A stretch of DNA of 64,000 nt. It comes from Lacisediminihabitans sp040549465 (GTDB lineage: Bacteria > Actinomycetota > Actinomycetes > Actinomycetales > Microbacteriaceae). A program made the position numbers and the translations under genes. Location: positions 124,001 through 188,000 of the forward strand of contig NZ_JBEPTL010000005.1 of the NCBI RefSeq assembly GCF_040549465.1, in the 5' to 3' direction. Positions 53,611-62,309 of this stretch are shown here, piece by piece; the first letter of the stretch is position 1; the number at the start of each line of letters is the position of its first letter. The notes under the pieces were generated by a model. The model did no database searches and had not been told where the DNA came from. It saw only the letters and a list, made by a program, of their open reading frames with translations.

Positions 53611-53960
53611 AAGCAGGTATGCGGTCGCGATCCCGACAGTCAGTACGTCGAGCTCGCCGTCGAGGTGTTCACGATGCTCGCTGATGCAACGCGCGTTCGG
53701 CTGGTTCTGGCGTTGCGGGATGGGGAGATGTCGGTCAATGACCTGGCCGGCATCGTGGATAAGTCACCGGCCGCCGTATCGCAGCATCTGGCGAAGCTGC
53801 GTCTGGCCCGATTCGTCACCACCCGTCAGGAAGGCACACGGGTGTTCTACCATCTGGAGAATGAGCACGCCAGCCAGCTCGTCTCCGACGCTATTTTTCA
53901 AGCCGAACACTCGGTCGGTGGAACCCCCAGACATCACCACGTACAAGACGAGTCTGCACA

Positions 53961-53964
<4 letters not shown>
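53599..53964 (+). CDS. ArsR/SmtB-family metal-sensing repressor
   Basis: The 121-residue winged-helix repressor has VFTMLADATRVRLVLALRDGEM, recognition helix KSPAAVSQHLAKLRLARFV and a wing ending VFYHLENEHASQLV. In SmtB/CzrA relatives the last helix holds a D-x-H...H-x-x-E/H zinc site; here it reads NEH followed by QAEH, so it is partly conserved and may use the His-rich tail GGTPRHHHVQ instead, as in NmtR/KmtR-type nickel and cobalt sensors. Leaderless-type start. It overlaps the CDF exporter gene by 4 bases and almost surely controls it. Confidence 0.9.
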
Positions 53965-54985
<1,021 letters not shown>

Positions 54986-54989
<4 letters not shown>

Positions 54990-55165
54990 ATGCCCGGTGG
55001 CAGATGCCCATCGGCATCCATCCTCGGTGGATCTCGCATGTCGCCCTGCTCGTCGACCTCGCGAGCCCGATTGACCTGATACCGGACTACACCCCCGTGC
55101 TCGGCTACGCTCTCGGGCGGTGCTGTGCGACATGCCCGGTAGGTTGGGCTCATGACAGTGGCTGA
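54986..55165 (+). pseudogene. Remnant of a DUF1232 (YkvA-type) membrane protein gene
   Basis: A 59-residue frame overlaps the CDF stop by 4 bases. It contains HVALLVDLASPIDLIPDYTP followed by VLGYA, which matches the diagnostic core of DUF1232 (SPIDLIPD-x-x-PVLGY). Intact DUF1232 proteins continue with DD and a second membrane helix; here the sequence instead reads RCCATCPVGWAHD and stops. The 3' part of the gene is therefore missing, and the end now overlaps the promoter and start of the ROK gene at 55152. I infer a deletion or an insertion border at the right end of the metal-resistance island. Confidence 0.65.
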
Positions 55166-56357
55166 ATCCGCGCAGGCTGGGCGCGGCAACAGCAACGACC
55201 ACGTTCGTCGACACAACCTCTCGGTCATTCTCGGGCTCGTTCATCGCGCCCGTGGGCTCTCGCGGGCACAACTGACCAGGCAGACAGGACTCAACCGTTC
55301 GACGGTCGCGGCCCTGGTCGCCGAGCTGGTCGAACGCGAGCTCGTGGTCGAATCCGAGCCGGATTCGAGCAACCAGGTCGGGCGGCCGAGTCCGATCGTG
55401 CGACCCAGTCCCGCCGTGGTCGGTATCGCGATCAACCCGGAGATCGACGCCGTCACGGTCGGCGTCGTCGGCCTCGGCGGAACCGTGTTGAAGCGGGTGC
55501 GACATGCGACGGGGCATCCGCCGTCGGTCGAAGAGGCGGTGCAGATCAGTGCCGCCGTGATCGCGGGTATGCGTCCGGAGCTCGACGCGTCCTACCGCAC
55601 TGTCGGCGTCGGCGTCGCGGTTCCCGGGCTCGTACGCGTCGAGGACGGCCTCGTGCGGCTGGCCCCGCACCTGCGATGGGAGGACGAACCGCTGGCCGCC
55701 ATGCTCGCCGAAGCGACCGGCCTTCCGGTGCTCGCGGCCAACGATGCCCACCTCGGCACCATGGCGGAGAGCACCTTCGGGGCAGGACGGGGGCTTACCG
55801 ACCTCATCTATCTCAACGGTGGCGCGAGTGGTATCGGCGGCGGCATAATCTCCGGCGGAAACTCCCTCGGCGGCGTTGCCGGCTACGCGGGGGAGCTCGG
55901 CCACACCCTGGTCAACAGCGTCGGAGTGCGCTGCCACTGCGGCGCGATCGGATGCTTGGAGACCGAGGCGCGGCGGGAGCACCTGCTGCAGGTGGTGGGG
56001 CTCACGGATGCCGATGCCGACGACCTGGAGACCGCCATCCTGGCCTCGACGGAGCCCGCGGTTCTCGCCGAGGTCCATCGCCAGCTCCGTTTCCTCGCCA
56101 TCGCCCTACGGAACGCGATCAACACCCTGAACCCGCAACTCATCGTGCTTGGCGGGTTCCTCGGCACGCTCTACGCGGCCGCTCCCGGTGTTCTCGACGA
56201 CCTCCTGGCAGAGCAGCCGCTCAAGGCATCCAGGGAGAGCGTGCGGGTGACCCGGGCCGAACTCGGCCGCGACCTGCTCATCATCGGCGCCGGTGAACTG
56301 GCCTTCCAGCCGCTTATCGCAGACCCCGCGGGATTTGTACCGCCCACGAGGGAATAG
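55152..56357 (+). CDS. ROK-family transcriptional regulator
   Basis: A 401-residue ROK protein: winged helix from HNLSVILGLVHRARGLSRAQ to LNRSTVAALVAELVERELVV (about residues 21-68), and a kinase-like domain with GVGVAVPGLVRVEDG near 153, GELGHTLVN near 247 and zinc motif CHCGAIGCLE near 262. The ATG lies 6 bases after TAGGTT, a leaderless arrangement. Downstream is a perfect GAAAACGTTTTC palindrome followed only by gene remnants, so the regulator has probably lost its target operon. Effector unknown. Confidence 0.9.
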   Translation: MTVAESAQAGRGNSNDHVRRHNLSVILGLVHRARGLSRAQLTRQTGLNRSTVAALVAELVERELVVESEPDSSNQVGRPSPIVRPSPAVVGIAINPEIDAVTVGVVGLGGTVLKRVRHATGHPPSVEEAVQISAAVIAGMRPELDASYRTVGVGVAVPGLVRVEDGLVRLAPHLRWEDEPLAAMLAEATGLPVLAANDAHLGTMAESTFGAGRGLTDLIYLNGGASGIGGGIISGGNSLGGVAGYAGELGHTLVNSVGVRCHCGAIGCLETEARREHLLQVVGLTDADADDLETAILASTEPAVLAEVHRQLRFLAIALRNAINTLNPQLIVLGGFLGTLYAAAPGVLDDLLAEQPLKASRESVRVTRAELGRDLLIIGAGELAFQPLIADPAGFVPPTRE

Positions 56358-56485
56358 GCCGGTGTGAACGCGTTTTGTCGAATGTCCGAAATGACCCCGA
56401 ACGATCACATCGATTGTGGCGGCTTCATTCGGCCATGGCTAGCGATGGGTCTGACAATCGCGAGGCAATCCGGCCTAATTGTTCT

Positions 56486-56497
56486 GAAAACGTTTTC
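56486..56497. promoter_or_regulatory. Orphan operator GAAAACGTTTTC
   Basis: A perfect 12-bp palindrome 128 bases after the ROK stop and 39 bases before a ribosome binding site and GTG of a lost gene. Its form, central CG with A/T-rich arms, is usual for sugar-responsive LacI and ROK operators. No intact gene follows. Confidence 0.55.
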
Positions 56498-56535
56498 TCA
56501 CGCATCAGAGTCGATTTCGTCAGGAGTAACCACGA

Positions 56536-56595
56536 GTGACCACGTCAAAGACAAGGCGAATGGCAGTCGCCATCACGGATATGCGAGGCAAGTAG
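56536..56595 (+). pseudogene. 5' remnant of an exported-protein gene
   Basis: GTG at 56536 follows CAGGAGTAACCACGA. The 19 residues MTTSKTRRMAVAITDMRGK begin like the basic start of a lipoprotein or signal-peptide protein (MTTSKTRRMAVAIT), then stop. It directly abuts the 3' part of an oxidoreductase gene. Together with the upstream operator it looks like the first codons of a sugar-binding protein gene whose remainder has been deleted; that identity is a guess. Confidence 0.4.
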
Positions 56596-56956
56596 ATGGG
56601 TCGAGTTGTGCGTGGTCGAGCGCGGCACGCTTTCGGACGCCGTCGGCATCGATCCGAGTGCGCGCCCGGAGGAGACCTCCGACGCGAACGTGCGACCCAA
56701 GGGGGAGCGCCTGGTGCTCAAGCGCCACTGGGAGGACGCAAAGATTGTGCCGATCCAGAACGGCGAGGGAGGGCATGGAGGAGGAGACCGGCTGCTTGTG
56801 CATGATGTATTCCGCGGCGCCGACGAGGATCCGCTTGGCCGCCCGGCTGACTTCCGCGACGGCATCCGAGCGGTTGCAGTCGGGATCGCCGGAAACGAAT
56901 CGCTGGTGAGCGGCCAGGCTGTTTCGATCTCCGACCTCGGCATCATCCCGACCTGA
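56582..56956 (+). pseudogene. 3' remnant of a Gfo/Idh/MocA oxidoreductase gene
   Basis: The frame from 56582 encodes VELCVVERGTLSDAVGIDPS, later GEGGHGGGDRLLVHDVFRGA and DPLGRPADFRDGIRAVAVGI (three 20-residue pieces of one run), ending NESLVSGQAVSISDLGI. The GGHGGGD and DPLGRPA-x-x-R-DG patterns are the C-terminal part of a group of Gfo/Idh proteins. The whole N-terminal Rossmann domain and any start codon are missing, so the gene is broken. It lies in a 875-base intergenic region after the ROK gene. Confidence 0.65.
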
Positions 56957-57232
56957 CGGGGGTTGGAATTGCGCTGACCCGCTAGCTCGGGGAGATGATG
57001 CCAGGGATGACGCCGCCACTCCAGCGAGAATGGCACCGCGCCAGGCGGCACCGATCATCTAGCGTGCGTGCATCCGTCGCCGCTCCGAAGGTGAAGGACC
57101 GTGCTGGGTCCAGCTGAGCGACGCGAACGGACGTTGCTACGCCTCGGTCCGCGAACCGGTTTCTCCGCCGCGAGCGGATCTCCGCCGCCAAGGAGATTCC
57201 CGGTGAGGTGTGCGAGCGGCTAACTTAGGCAG
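56957..57232. other. Intergenic stretch, no supported gene
   Basis: These 276 bases follow the oxidoreductase remnant. Short frames exist on both strands but none shows a family motif or a credible start. TAACTT at 57221-57226 lies 6 bases before the ATG at 57233 and is the probable -10 box of the next gene. Confidence 0.5.
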
Positions 57233-58510
57233 ATGAGAATCCTCCTGGTCGGCGCCGGTGGCGTTGGCGATGCGATCGCGAAGATCGCCGCACGCCGCAG
57301 CTTCTTCGAAACGATAGTGGTCAGCGACTTCGACCTGGCGAAGGCAGAGAAGACGATCGCCTGGATCGAGGCGAAACACGGTCCGCAGGGCGGCCGATTC
57401 GTTGCCGCGCAGATCGACGCATCCGATCCCGACAACGTGACGGCTGTCGCCAGGGAACATCAGGCGACGCACGTGATGAACGCCGTCGAACCCAAGTTCG
57501 TGCCTACCGTCTTTGCGGGGGCACTCGCTGCTGGGGCCGACTATCTCGACATGGCGATGAGCCTGTCGGAGCCGCATCCAACCGATCCGCACAGCGAGAC
57601 CGGGGTCAAGCTCGGCGACGACCAGTTCGCCCAGGCGCCCGACTGGGAGACCGCAGGGCGACTCGCGCTCGTGGGAATGGGCGTCGAACCGGGGCTGAGC
57701 GACGTCTTCGCACGCTACGCCGCCGACAGGCTCTTCAGTGAGATCGACGAGCTCGGCGTTCGCGACGGCGCCAACCTCGTTGTGCGCGACGCGGCGGGCA
57801 ACGAGATCTTCGCACCATCCTTCAGCATCTGGACCACCATCGAGGAATGCCTCAACCCTCCGGTGGTCTGGGAGCGGGACAGAGGTTGGTACACGACCGA
57901 ACCGTTCAGCGAACCCGAGGTCTTCGAGTTTCCTGAGGGCATCGGCGCCGTCGAGTGCGTCAACGTCGAGCACGAAGAAGTGCTGCTGATGCCGCGGTGG
58001 GTCGACGCGAAGCGGGTGACATTCAAGTACGGGCTCGGCAACGAGTTCATCGGCATCCTCAAGACGCTGCATCAACTCGGACTCGACAGGACTGTGCCGC
58101 TCACTGTGCGCTCGACGAACGGACCGGTCGAGGTCGCGCCGCGCGACGTCGTGGCGGCTGCACTCCCCGACCCGGCATCCATCGGACCGCGGATGAGCGG
58201 CAAGACCTGCGCAGGACTCTGGGTCACCGGTGCCGGAACCGACGGCGCTCCGCGATGCGTGTACCTCTATCACGTAGCCGACAACGAGTGGACGATGGCG
58301 GAATACGAGTCGCAGTGCGTCGTCTGGCAGACCGCGCTCAACCCGGTGATCGCACTCGAGCTGCTCGCCGCTGGGTCGTGGAAGGCCACCGGTGTCGTCG
58401 GCCCTGAGGCTTTCGACGCCTCCCTTTTCCTCGACCTCATGGCACGTCCGGAAGACGAGGGCGGGTACGGCCAGAGCTGGGGTCTTGAGGAGCGCACCGC
58501 CACCGACTGA
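57233..58510 (+). CDS. Saccharopine-dehydrogenase-family protein
   Basis: A 425-residue oxidoreductase starting with ILLVGAGGVGDAIAKIAARR (Rossmann GxGxxG) and VSDFDLAKAEKTI, and containing THVMNAVEPKFVP, GADYLDMAMS and GMGVEPGLSDVFARYAADRL near residue 145. This is the layout of saccharopine dehydrogenase/carboxynorspermidine synthase-like proteins, which act on an imine between an amino acid and an aldehyde. No ribosome binding site; leaderless start probable. The next gene, a HerA-like ATPase, starts 39 bases later from its own -10 box. Substrate unknown. Confidence 0.85.
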   Translation: MRILLVGAGGVGDAIAKIAARRSFFETIVVSDFDLAKAEKTIAWIEAKHGPQGGRFVAAQIDASDPDNVTAVAREHQATHVMNAVEPKFVPTVFAGALAAGADYLDMAMSLSEPHPTDPHSETGVKLGDDQFAQAPDWETAGRLALVGMGVEPGLSDVFARYAADRLFSEIDELGVRDGANLVVRDAAGNEIFAPSFSIWTTIEECLNPPVVWERDRGWYTTEPFSEPEVFEFPEGIGAVECVNVEHEEVLLMPRWVDAKRVTFKYGLGNEFIGILKTLHQLGLDRTVPLTVRSTNGPVEVAPRDVVAAALPDPASIGPRMSGKTCAGLWVTGAGTDGAPRCVYLYHVADNEWTMAEYESQCVVWQTALNPVIALELLAAGSWKATGVVGPEAFDASLFLDLMARPEDEGGYGQSWGLEERTATD

Positions 58511-58549
58511 GTCTCGCGAATCACGTGTCGCCGCAACTAGGCTGACGAC

Positions 58550-60325
58550 ATGTCGGATGCTGCTGCCCAGGTCGAAGCTGCCAGAAAAGCCCTCGCGGAT
58601 GCCGAGGCGGCCCTCGCCGCCGAGAAAGCCGCCGAGAAAGCGGCCGCGGAAGCCGCCCCTGCGGCAAGCTCAAGGACTGCAGCAAGCTCAAGGACTGCAG
58701 CAAGCCCAGGAACCGCGGCAGGTCCGCTCAGCGCGGCGGCCATGGAGACCATCTGGGCCGGCTACGACTTCTCCGGTGAGGTGCTCGAAATCGGCGCGCT
58801 GGTGAACGGTGACGCACAGCCGAAGGTCCAGGTGCGCATCCCCGTCGCGATGCTCAACCGTCACGGACTCGTCGCGGGAGCCACCGGCACCGGCAAGACC
58901 CGCACCCTGCAGGTGCTCGCCGAGCAGCTCGCAGCGGCCGGTGTTCCCGTCTTCGCCGCCGACATCAAGGGCGACCTCTCCGGTGTAGCGACCCCCGGCA
59001 CCGAGAGCGCGAAACTGACCGACCGTACGAGCGGAATCGGGCAAGCATGGACCCCCGCATCCTTCCCCACCGAGTATTTCGCGCTCGGCGGGGTCGGCAA
59101 AGGGGTGCCCGTGCGGGCGACGGTCTCCGGGTTCGGACCCCTGCTGCTCTCGAAGGTGCTCGACCTCAACTCGACGCAGGAGTCATCGCTCGGCCTCGTC
59201 TTCCACTACGCGTCGAAGGCTGGGCTCCCGCTCGTCGACCTCTCGGACCTTCGCGCGGTGCTCAGCTACCTCACCACCGACGAGGGCAAAGACCAGCTCA
59301 AGGATCTTGGCGGTCTTTCGGCGGCCACCGTCGGCGTGATCCTGCGCGAGCTGGTGACCTTCGCCGATCAGGGCGCCGACGTGTTCTTCGGCGAGCCGGA
59401 GATCGACACCGCCGACTTCCTACGCACCGCCGCCGACGGCCGGGGCGTCATCAGCCTGCTCGAGGTGCCGGGCGTGCAAGACAAACCGGCCCTCTACTCC
59501 ACCTTCCTCATGTGGCTGCTCGCCGACCTCTTCAACGACCTGCCGGAGGTCGGCGACCTCGACAAGCCGAAGCTGGTGTTCTTCTTCGACGAGGCCCACC
59601 TGCTCTTCAAGAACGCGTCGAAGGACTTTCTCGACTCGATCACCCAGACGGTTCGCCTCATCCGCTCCAAGGGCGTGGGAATCGTCTTCGTGACGCAGAC
59701 ACCGAAAGACGTGCCGGGTGACGTGCTCGCCCAGCTCGGTTCGCGCATCCAGCACCAGTTGCGCGCGTTCACGCCGGATGATGTCAAAGCGCTCAGGGCG
59801 ACAGTCTCCACCTATCCGAACTCCGACTACGACCTCGGCAGCGTGCTCACCCAGCTGGCGACCGGTGAGGCCGTCGTCACGGTGATGAACGAGAAGGGCG
59901 CTCCGACCCCGGTCGCCTGGACGCGGCTCCGCGCCCCACAGGGACTGATGTCGCCGACCGCGCCGGAGCAGATCGACGCCGCGGTCGCGGCATCCCCGCT
60001 GCTGCTTACATACGGCACCGCCATCGACAACGACTCGGCCAAGGAGATGCTCGGCCGCAAACTGGAGGCTGCCGCTCAGACTGCGGCGGCGACAGCGACC
60101 GCGGCACAGCAGGATGCCGCAACCAAAGCAACGCAGGCGGAGTACGAGCGGATGCTGCGCGAGGTGCAGAAATCGCAGCCGAAAGCTCCGAAGGCCAGCA
60201 CACGCAAAGCGCCAGCACCCCGCGCGGAGAAGAACCCCCTCACCGACTTTCTCGGCTCCTCGGCTGGCAAATCCGTGATGAGCGTCGTCGTGAAGGGGAT
60301 CTTCGGAACGTTGCGCCGGCGGTAA
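58550..60325 (+). CDS. HerA-like helicase/ATPase (DUF853 family)
   Basis: The 591-residue protein opens with an Ala/Glu-rich coiled-coil-like segment and a repeat region (to about residue 62), then an ATPase with Walker A GATGTGKTRT near 108, ADIKGDLSGV near 132, Walker B KLVFFFDEAHLLF near 343, and FVTQTPKDVPGDVLAQLGSR near 385, the hallmarks of the DUF853/YjgR branch of HerA-FtsK ATPases. A Lys-rich segment and a short tail ending FGTLRRR follow. The cellular role of this group is not settled. ATG lies 6 bases after TAGGCT. A threefold 18-bp repeat sits at 58664-58717. Confidence 0.9.
   Translation: MSDAAAQVEAARKALADAEAALAAEKAAEKAAAEAAPAASSRTAASSRTAASPGTAAGPLSAAAMETIWAGYDFSGEVLEIGALVNGDAQPKVQVRIPVAMLNRHGLVAGATGTGKTRTLQVLAEQLAAAGVPVFAADIKGDLSGVATPGTESAKLTDRTSGIGQAWTPASFPTEYFALGGVGKGVPVRATVSGFGPLLLSKVLDLNSTQESSLGLVFHYASKAGLPLVDLSDLRAVLSYLTTDEGKDQLKDLGGLSAATVGVILRELVTFADQGADVFFGEPEIDTADFLRTAADGRGVISLLEVPGVQDKPALYSTFLMWLLADLFNDLPEVGDLDKPKLVFFFDEAHLLFKNASKDFLDSITQTVRLIRSKGVGIVFVTQTPKDVPGDVLAQLGSRIQHQLRAFTPDDVKALRATVSTYPNSDYDLGSVLTQLATGEAVVTVMNEKGAPTPVAWTRLRAPQGLMSPTAPEQIDAAVAASPLLLTYGTAIDNDSAKEMLGRKLEAAAQTAAATATAAQQDAATKATQAEYERMLREVQKSQPKAPKASTRKAPAPRAEKNPLTDFLGSSAGKSVMSVVVKGIFGTLRRR
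58664..58717 (+). repeat. 18-bp tandem repeat, 3 copies, in the HerA-like gene
   Basis: GCAAGCTCAAGGACTGCA occurs twice exactly and a third time with changes, encoding SSRTAA repeated in the linker between the coiled-coil-like start and the ATPase domain. Length variation here would leave the enzyme in frame. Confidence 0.85.
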
Positions 60326-60340
60326 GACGCCGGAACCCTG

Positions 60341-60409
60341 CGGTCACGAAAGTCGCCACCTGGCCCTCCTCGGCACCTCGTTGGGGCCATATGGCGACTT
60401 TCGTGACCG
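60341..60409. terminator. Inverted repeat between convergent genes (family C)
   Basis: CGGTCACGAAAGTCGCCA (60341-60358) and TGGCGACTTTCGTGACCG (60392-60409) are exact 18-bp reverse complements around 33 bases, in which CTGGCCC/GGGGCCA may extend the stem. It fills the gap between the HerA-like gene and the convergent membrane-protein gene, so it probably acts as a bidirectional terminator. Confidence 0.75.
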
Positions 60410-60429
60410 TGAGTTGCGGCTCGCCAGGC

Positions 60430-61068
60430 TCAGGTGCCGTTGATCGGCAGGCCGAGCAGCAGCATCAACCCGAGCACGATCGCCACGCCGGCCGTGATCA
60501 CCAGCGCGCCCGCGATGGCCGCCACCACCGGACGGTTCTCGAACCAGTACGCACTGCCTGGGTACCGCTCGAAGAACTCGTCGGCGGTGATGGCCTCTGT
60601 GGGCAGTTCGAGCTCTCCCTCGATCGAGGTCGCGACCGCGCGCATGGATTCCTCGGTCCAGAAGATTCCGCGCAAGCGCAACAGGCGCACGCCCTCGCGA
60701 TCGCGCACGATGAGCTGGGGGAGGGTCTCGGCGGTGGAAGTGCTGTAGGTGTGCACGAGCACCATGCTCGCGACATCCGCGGTCAGGGAGATGGTGCGCG
60801 CACCGAAGAAGCTCCGCTCGACGATGGTGGTCGCTGTCACACCGACAAAAGTCGCGCGAAAAAGCAGGAACCCGATACCGCAGAGCAGCACGCAGAAGAT
60901 CTCACCGTAGACGGCCACCGGCCATGATCCGTTCGGCAGGCCGAGAAAAAGAAGAGCGGTGAAGATCGGCAGCGGCACGATGAGCAGCGTCAGAAGGCCG
61001 CTGCGGATGAGGGCCGGCTTCGGACGTACGCGCACGACGTACGCGTGCGCGTCATCGACACCGGCCAC
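60430..61068 (-). CDS. PH-domain-like membrane protein, function unknown
   Basis: About 212 residues if the GTG at 61068 is used (GTG at 61086 is an alternative). Two adjacent membrane helices (LLTLLIVPLPIFTALLFLGL and VAVYGEIFCVLLCGIGFLLF) are followed by a small beta-rich domain with TIVERSFFGARTISLTADVA, like bacterial PH domains, and a final helix AAIAGALVITAGVAIVLGLM. The long open frame upstream of this start runs antisense-free through tRNA-Ser and its duplicate and cannot be coding. No homologue of known function comes to mind. Confidence 0.6.
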   Translation of the reverse strand: MAGVDDAHAYVVRVRPKPALIRSGLLTLLIVPLPIFTALLFLGLPNGSWPVAVYGEIFCVLLCGIGFLLFRATFVGVTATTIVERSFFGARTISLTADVASMVLVHTYSTSTAETLPQLIVRDREGVRLLRLRGIFWTEESMRAVATSIEGELELPTEAITADEFFERYPGSAYWFENRPVVAAIAGALVITAGVAIVLGLMLLLGLPINGT

Positions 61069-61170
61069 AGGTCCCCCAAGGATCACCGCGCGGGAACACG
61101 GCTGAATGGATGGTTCAAGCGCTCCTAGTAGCGCCCTACTCTCGTCCGATTCCCGTCGACCGATGTATCC

Positions 61171-61321
61171 ATGTACTGCACGGAGACGGGAGTTGCCATG
61201 CCCGATTCCGGTTACTGCTTCATTGCGTGTTGCGTGTTGCACGGAGAATGGGGGATTCGAACTTCCCAATGGGGGAGTGCTTGCACCCAACCTGCCGGTT
61301 ACTGCTTCATTGCGTGTTGCG
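61171..61321 (-). repeat. Decayed tandem duplication of the tRNA-Ser 3' end and downstream flank
   Basis: CCGGTTACTGCTTCATTGCG starts at 61208 and again at 61295. After each copy follows CGGAGAATGGGGGATTCGAA, at 61242 (fragment) and 61322 (the real tRNA). The fragment then reads CTTCCCAATGGGGGAGTGCTTGCACCCAAC, shown here only by its ends (CTTCCC and TTGCACCCAAC), in place of the true variable arm. A third, weaker echo (GCACGGAGA) is near 61178. So the 3' half of tRNA-Ser plus about 27 bases of flank was duplicated at least once and has since drifted. Confidence 0.75.
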
Positions 61322-61406
61322 CGGAGAATGGGGGATTCGAACCCCCGAGGGCTTGCACCCAACACGCTTTCCAAGCGTGCGCCATAGGCCACTAGGCGAA
61401 TTCTCC
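61322..61406 (-). tRNA. tRNA-Ser (anticodon GGA)
   Basis: Read on the minus strand, GGAGAATTCGCCTAGTGG begins the gene; the anticodon arm CACGCTTGGAAAGCGTG has anticodon GGA; a long variable arm TTGGGTGCAAGCCC-type follows, then the T arm CGGGGGTTCGAATCCCCC and acceptor ATTCTCC with discriminator G. The acceptor ends pair over 7 bases. CCA is not encoded. Length of 85 fits a class II tRNA. Confidence 0.95.
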
Positions 61407-61527
61407 TGGCCGGCCGACCCGGTTCTGGGAACGGCCATGAAGAATCATACGGGATGAAGCCGGGCCGGGTGGATGCCGTGGTCACTACACGATTCCCGCC
61501 ATCCGCGTCGGCACGGTAAACTCGTCA

Positions 61528-61617
61528 CGGCTCCTCGCGTGGCGCCATCCAGGCCAACTCCCCCAGGACGGAAACGTAGCAAGGGTAACCGGGCTCTGGC
61601 GGGTGCGCGAGGGGTCG
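61528..61617 (+). ncRNA. ffs: Small signal recognition particle RNA (4.5S type)
   Basis: CAGGACGGAAACGTAGCAAG is the conserved domain IV core of bacterial SRP RNA, with the GGAA tetraloop and the asymmetric loop that binds Ffh. Outer pairing of CTCCTCGCG with CGCGAGGGG closes a hairpin of about 90 bases. TAAACT at 61516-61521 is a likely -10 box. CATTTTC shortly after the 3' end may help terminate it. Confidence 0.92.
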
Positions 61618-61684
61618 CTCACATTTTCGGGCCCACCCGCCGCGGGTAACCGGAGCCGCGCCTGTCGCACAGTTCAACACGGGT

Positions 61685-61732
61685 CATTGCGGCCATTTCG
61701 GGCTGACGCGTCGACCCGCCTCGGCCGCAATG
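61685..61732. terminator. Inverted repeat between SRP RNA and clgR
   Basis: CATTGCGGCC (61685-61694) and GGCCGCAATG (61723-61732) are exact 10-bp arms around 28 bases. It lies between the plus-strand SRP RNA and the convergent regulator gene. No T-run, as for the other convergent-gap repeats in this window. Confidence 0.6.
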
Positions 61733-61755
61733 GCCATGTCTGCGGGGTGGGAGCC

Positions 61756-62076
61756 TCACGCCGCCATCAGATAGACGTCGCGGTTGTCGATGCTCAGCAC
61801 GCCGCCGCCGATCTCGCTCAGTGACGTCATCTCGAGCACAGCCACCTCGCCGAGTGCGAGTTCGCGGCTCACATCGTCGAGCAGGTCGCCGAGGGTGATG
61901 TCGAGGACCCGACAGACGGTGGCGAGGATCTCGGATGACGCTTCCTTGCGTCCACGCTCGATCTCCGACAGATAGGGGAGCGAGACGCGGGAGGCGATCG
62001 CGAGCTGTCGCAGGGTCTTGCCCTGCTCGAGGCGCAGGCGACGGAGCACATGTCCGATGGCGTGGCGGAGAAGCAT
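61756..62076 (-). CDS. clgR: ClgR-type XRE-family transcriptional regulator
   Basis: A 106-residue helix-turn-helix protein: IGHVLRRLRLEQGKTLRQLA, then SRVSLPYLSEIERGRKEASS (about residues 7-50) and VCRVLDITLGDLLDDVS. The pattern LR-x-x-R-x-x-QG-x-TLR and YLSE-x-ERG-x-KEASSE is that of ClgR, the actinobacterial activator of clp protease genes. The divergent neighbour is clpP, as expected for a direct target. The C-terminus LALGEVAVLEM is also ClgR-like, though the usual degradation-signal end (two small hydrophobic residues) is replaced by ...YLMAA, ending in AA, which is itself a ClpXP-type tail. Confidence 0.85.
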   Translation of the reverse strand: MLLRHAIGHVLRRLRLEQGKTLRQLAIASRVSLPYLSEIERGRKEASSEILATVCRVLDITLGDLLDDVSRELALGEVAVLEMTSLSEIGGGVLSIDNRDVYLMAA

Positions 62077-62164
62077 GGTGGAGACTCCCGACTCTGATGG
62101 CTGGCTGCGTCTTCCCGCCAGACTACGGCGATCTCTCCTCAAGACGACACCCCCGCAACCCTCT

Positions 62165-62276
62165 TCTGCCCAAAGCAGAATCGGTGCGCGCAGAATCGGT
62201 GCGCGCAGAATCGGTTCTGCCGGTGGCAGATCTGCTCTCGGCAGACAAGCGGAACGAAGCATCCGCAGCGGCAGAA
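62165..62276. promoter_or_regulatory. GCAGA/TCTGC half-site array upstream of clpP
   Basis: The clgR-clpP gap contains GCAGAATCGGTGCGC at 62175 and 62190 as exact direct repeats, a third partial copy at 62205 that closes as the palindrome GCAGAATCGGTTCTGC (62205-62220), then GCAGATCTGC (62226-62235), GCAGAC (62241) and GCAGAAC (62271); TCTGCCCAAAGCAGA precedes at 62165. At least eight GCAGA or TCTGC half-sites lie in 112 bases. This looks like a cooperative binding platform, but it does not resemble the published ClgR box. Confidence 0.6.
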
Positions 62277-62309
62277 CATGGAACGACATCCACGCGAAAG
62301 GACTTTCCC

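Noticed and set aside
60430..61485. 351-residue version of the PH-like membrane protein
   Set aside because: The N-terminal 130 residues are translated from tRNA-Ser, its duplicate and flanking DNA; the real start must be inside, near 61068-61086.
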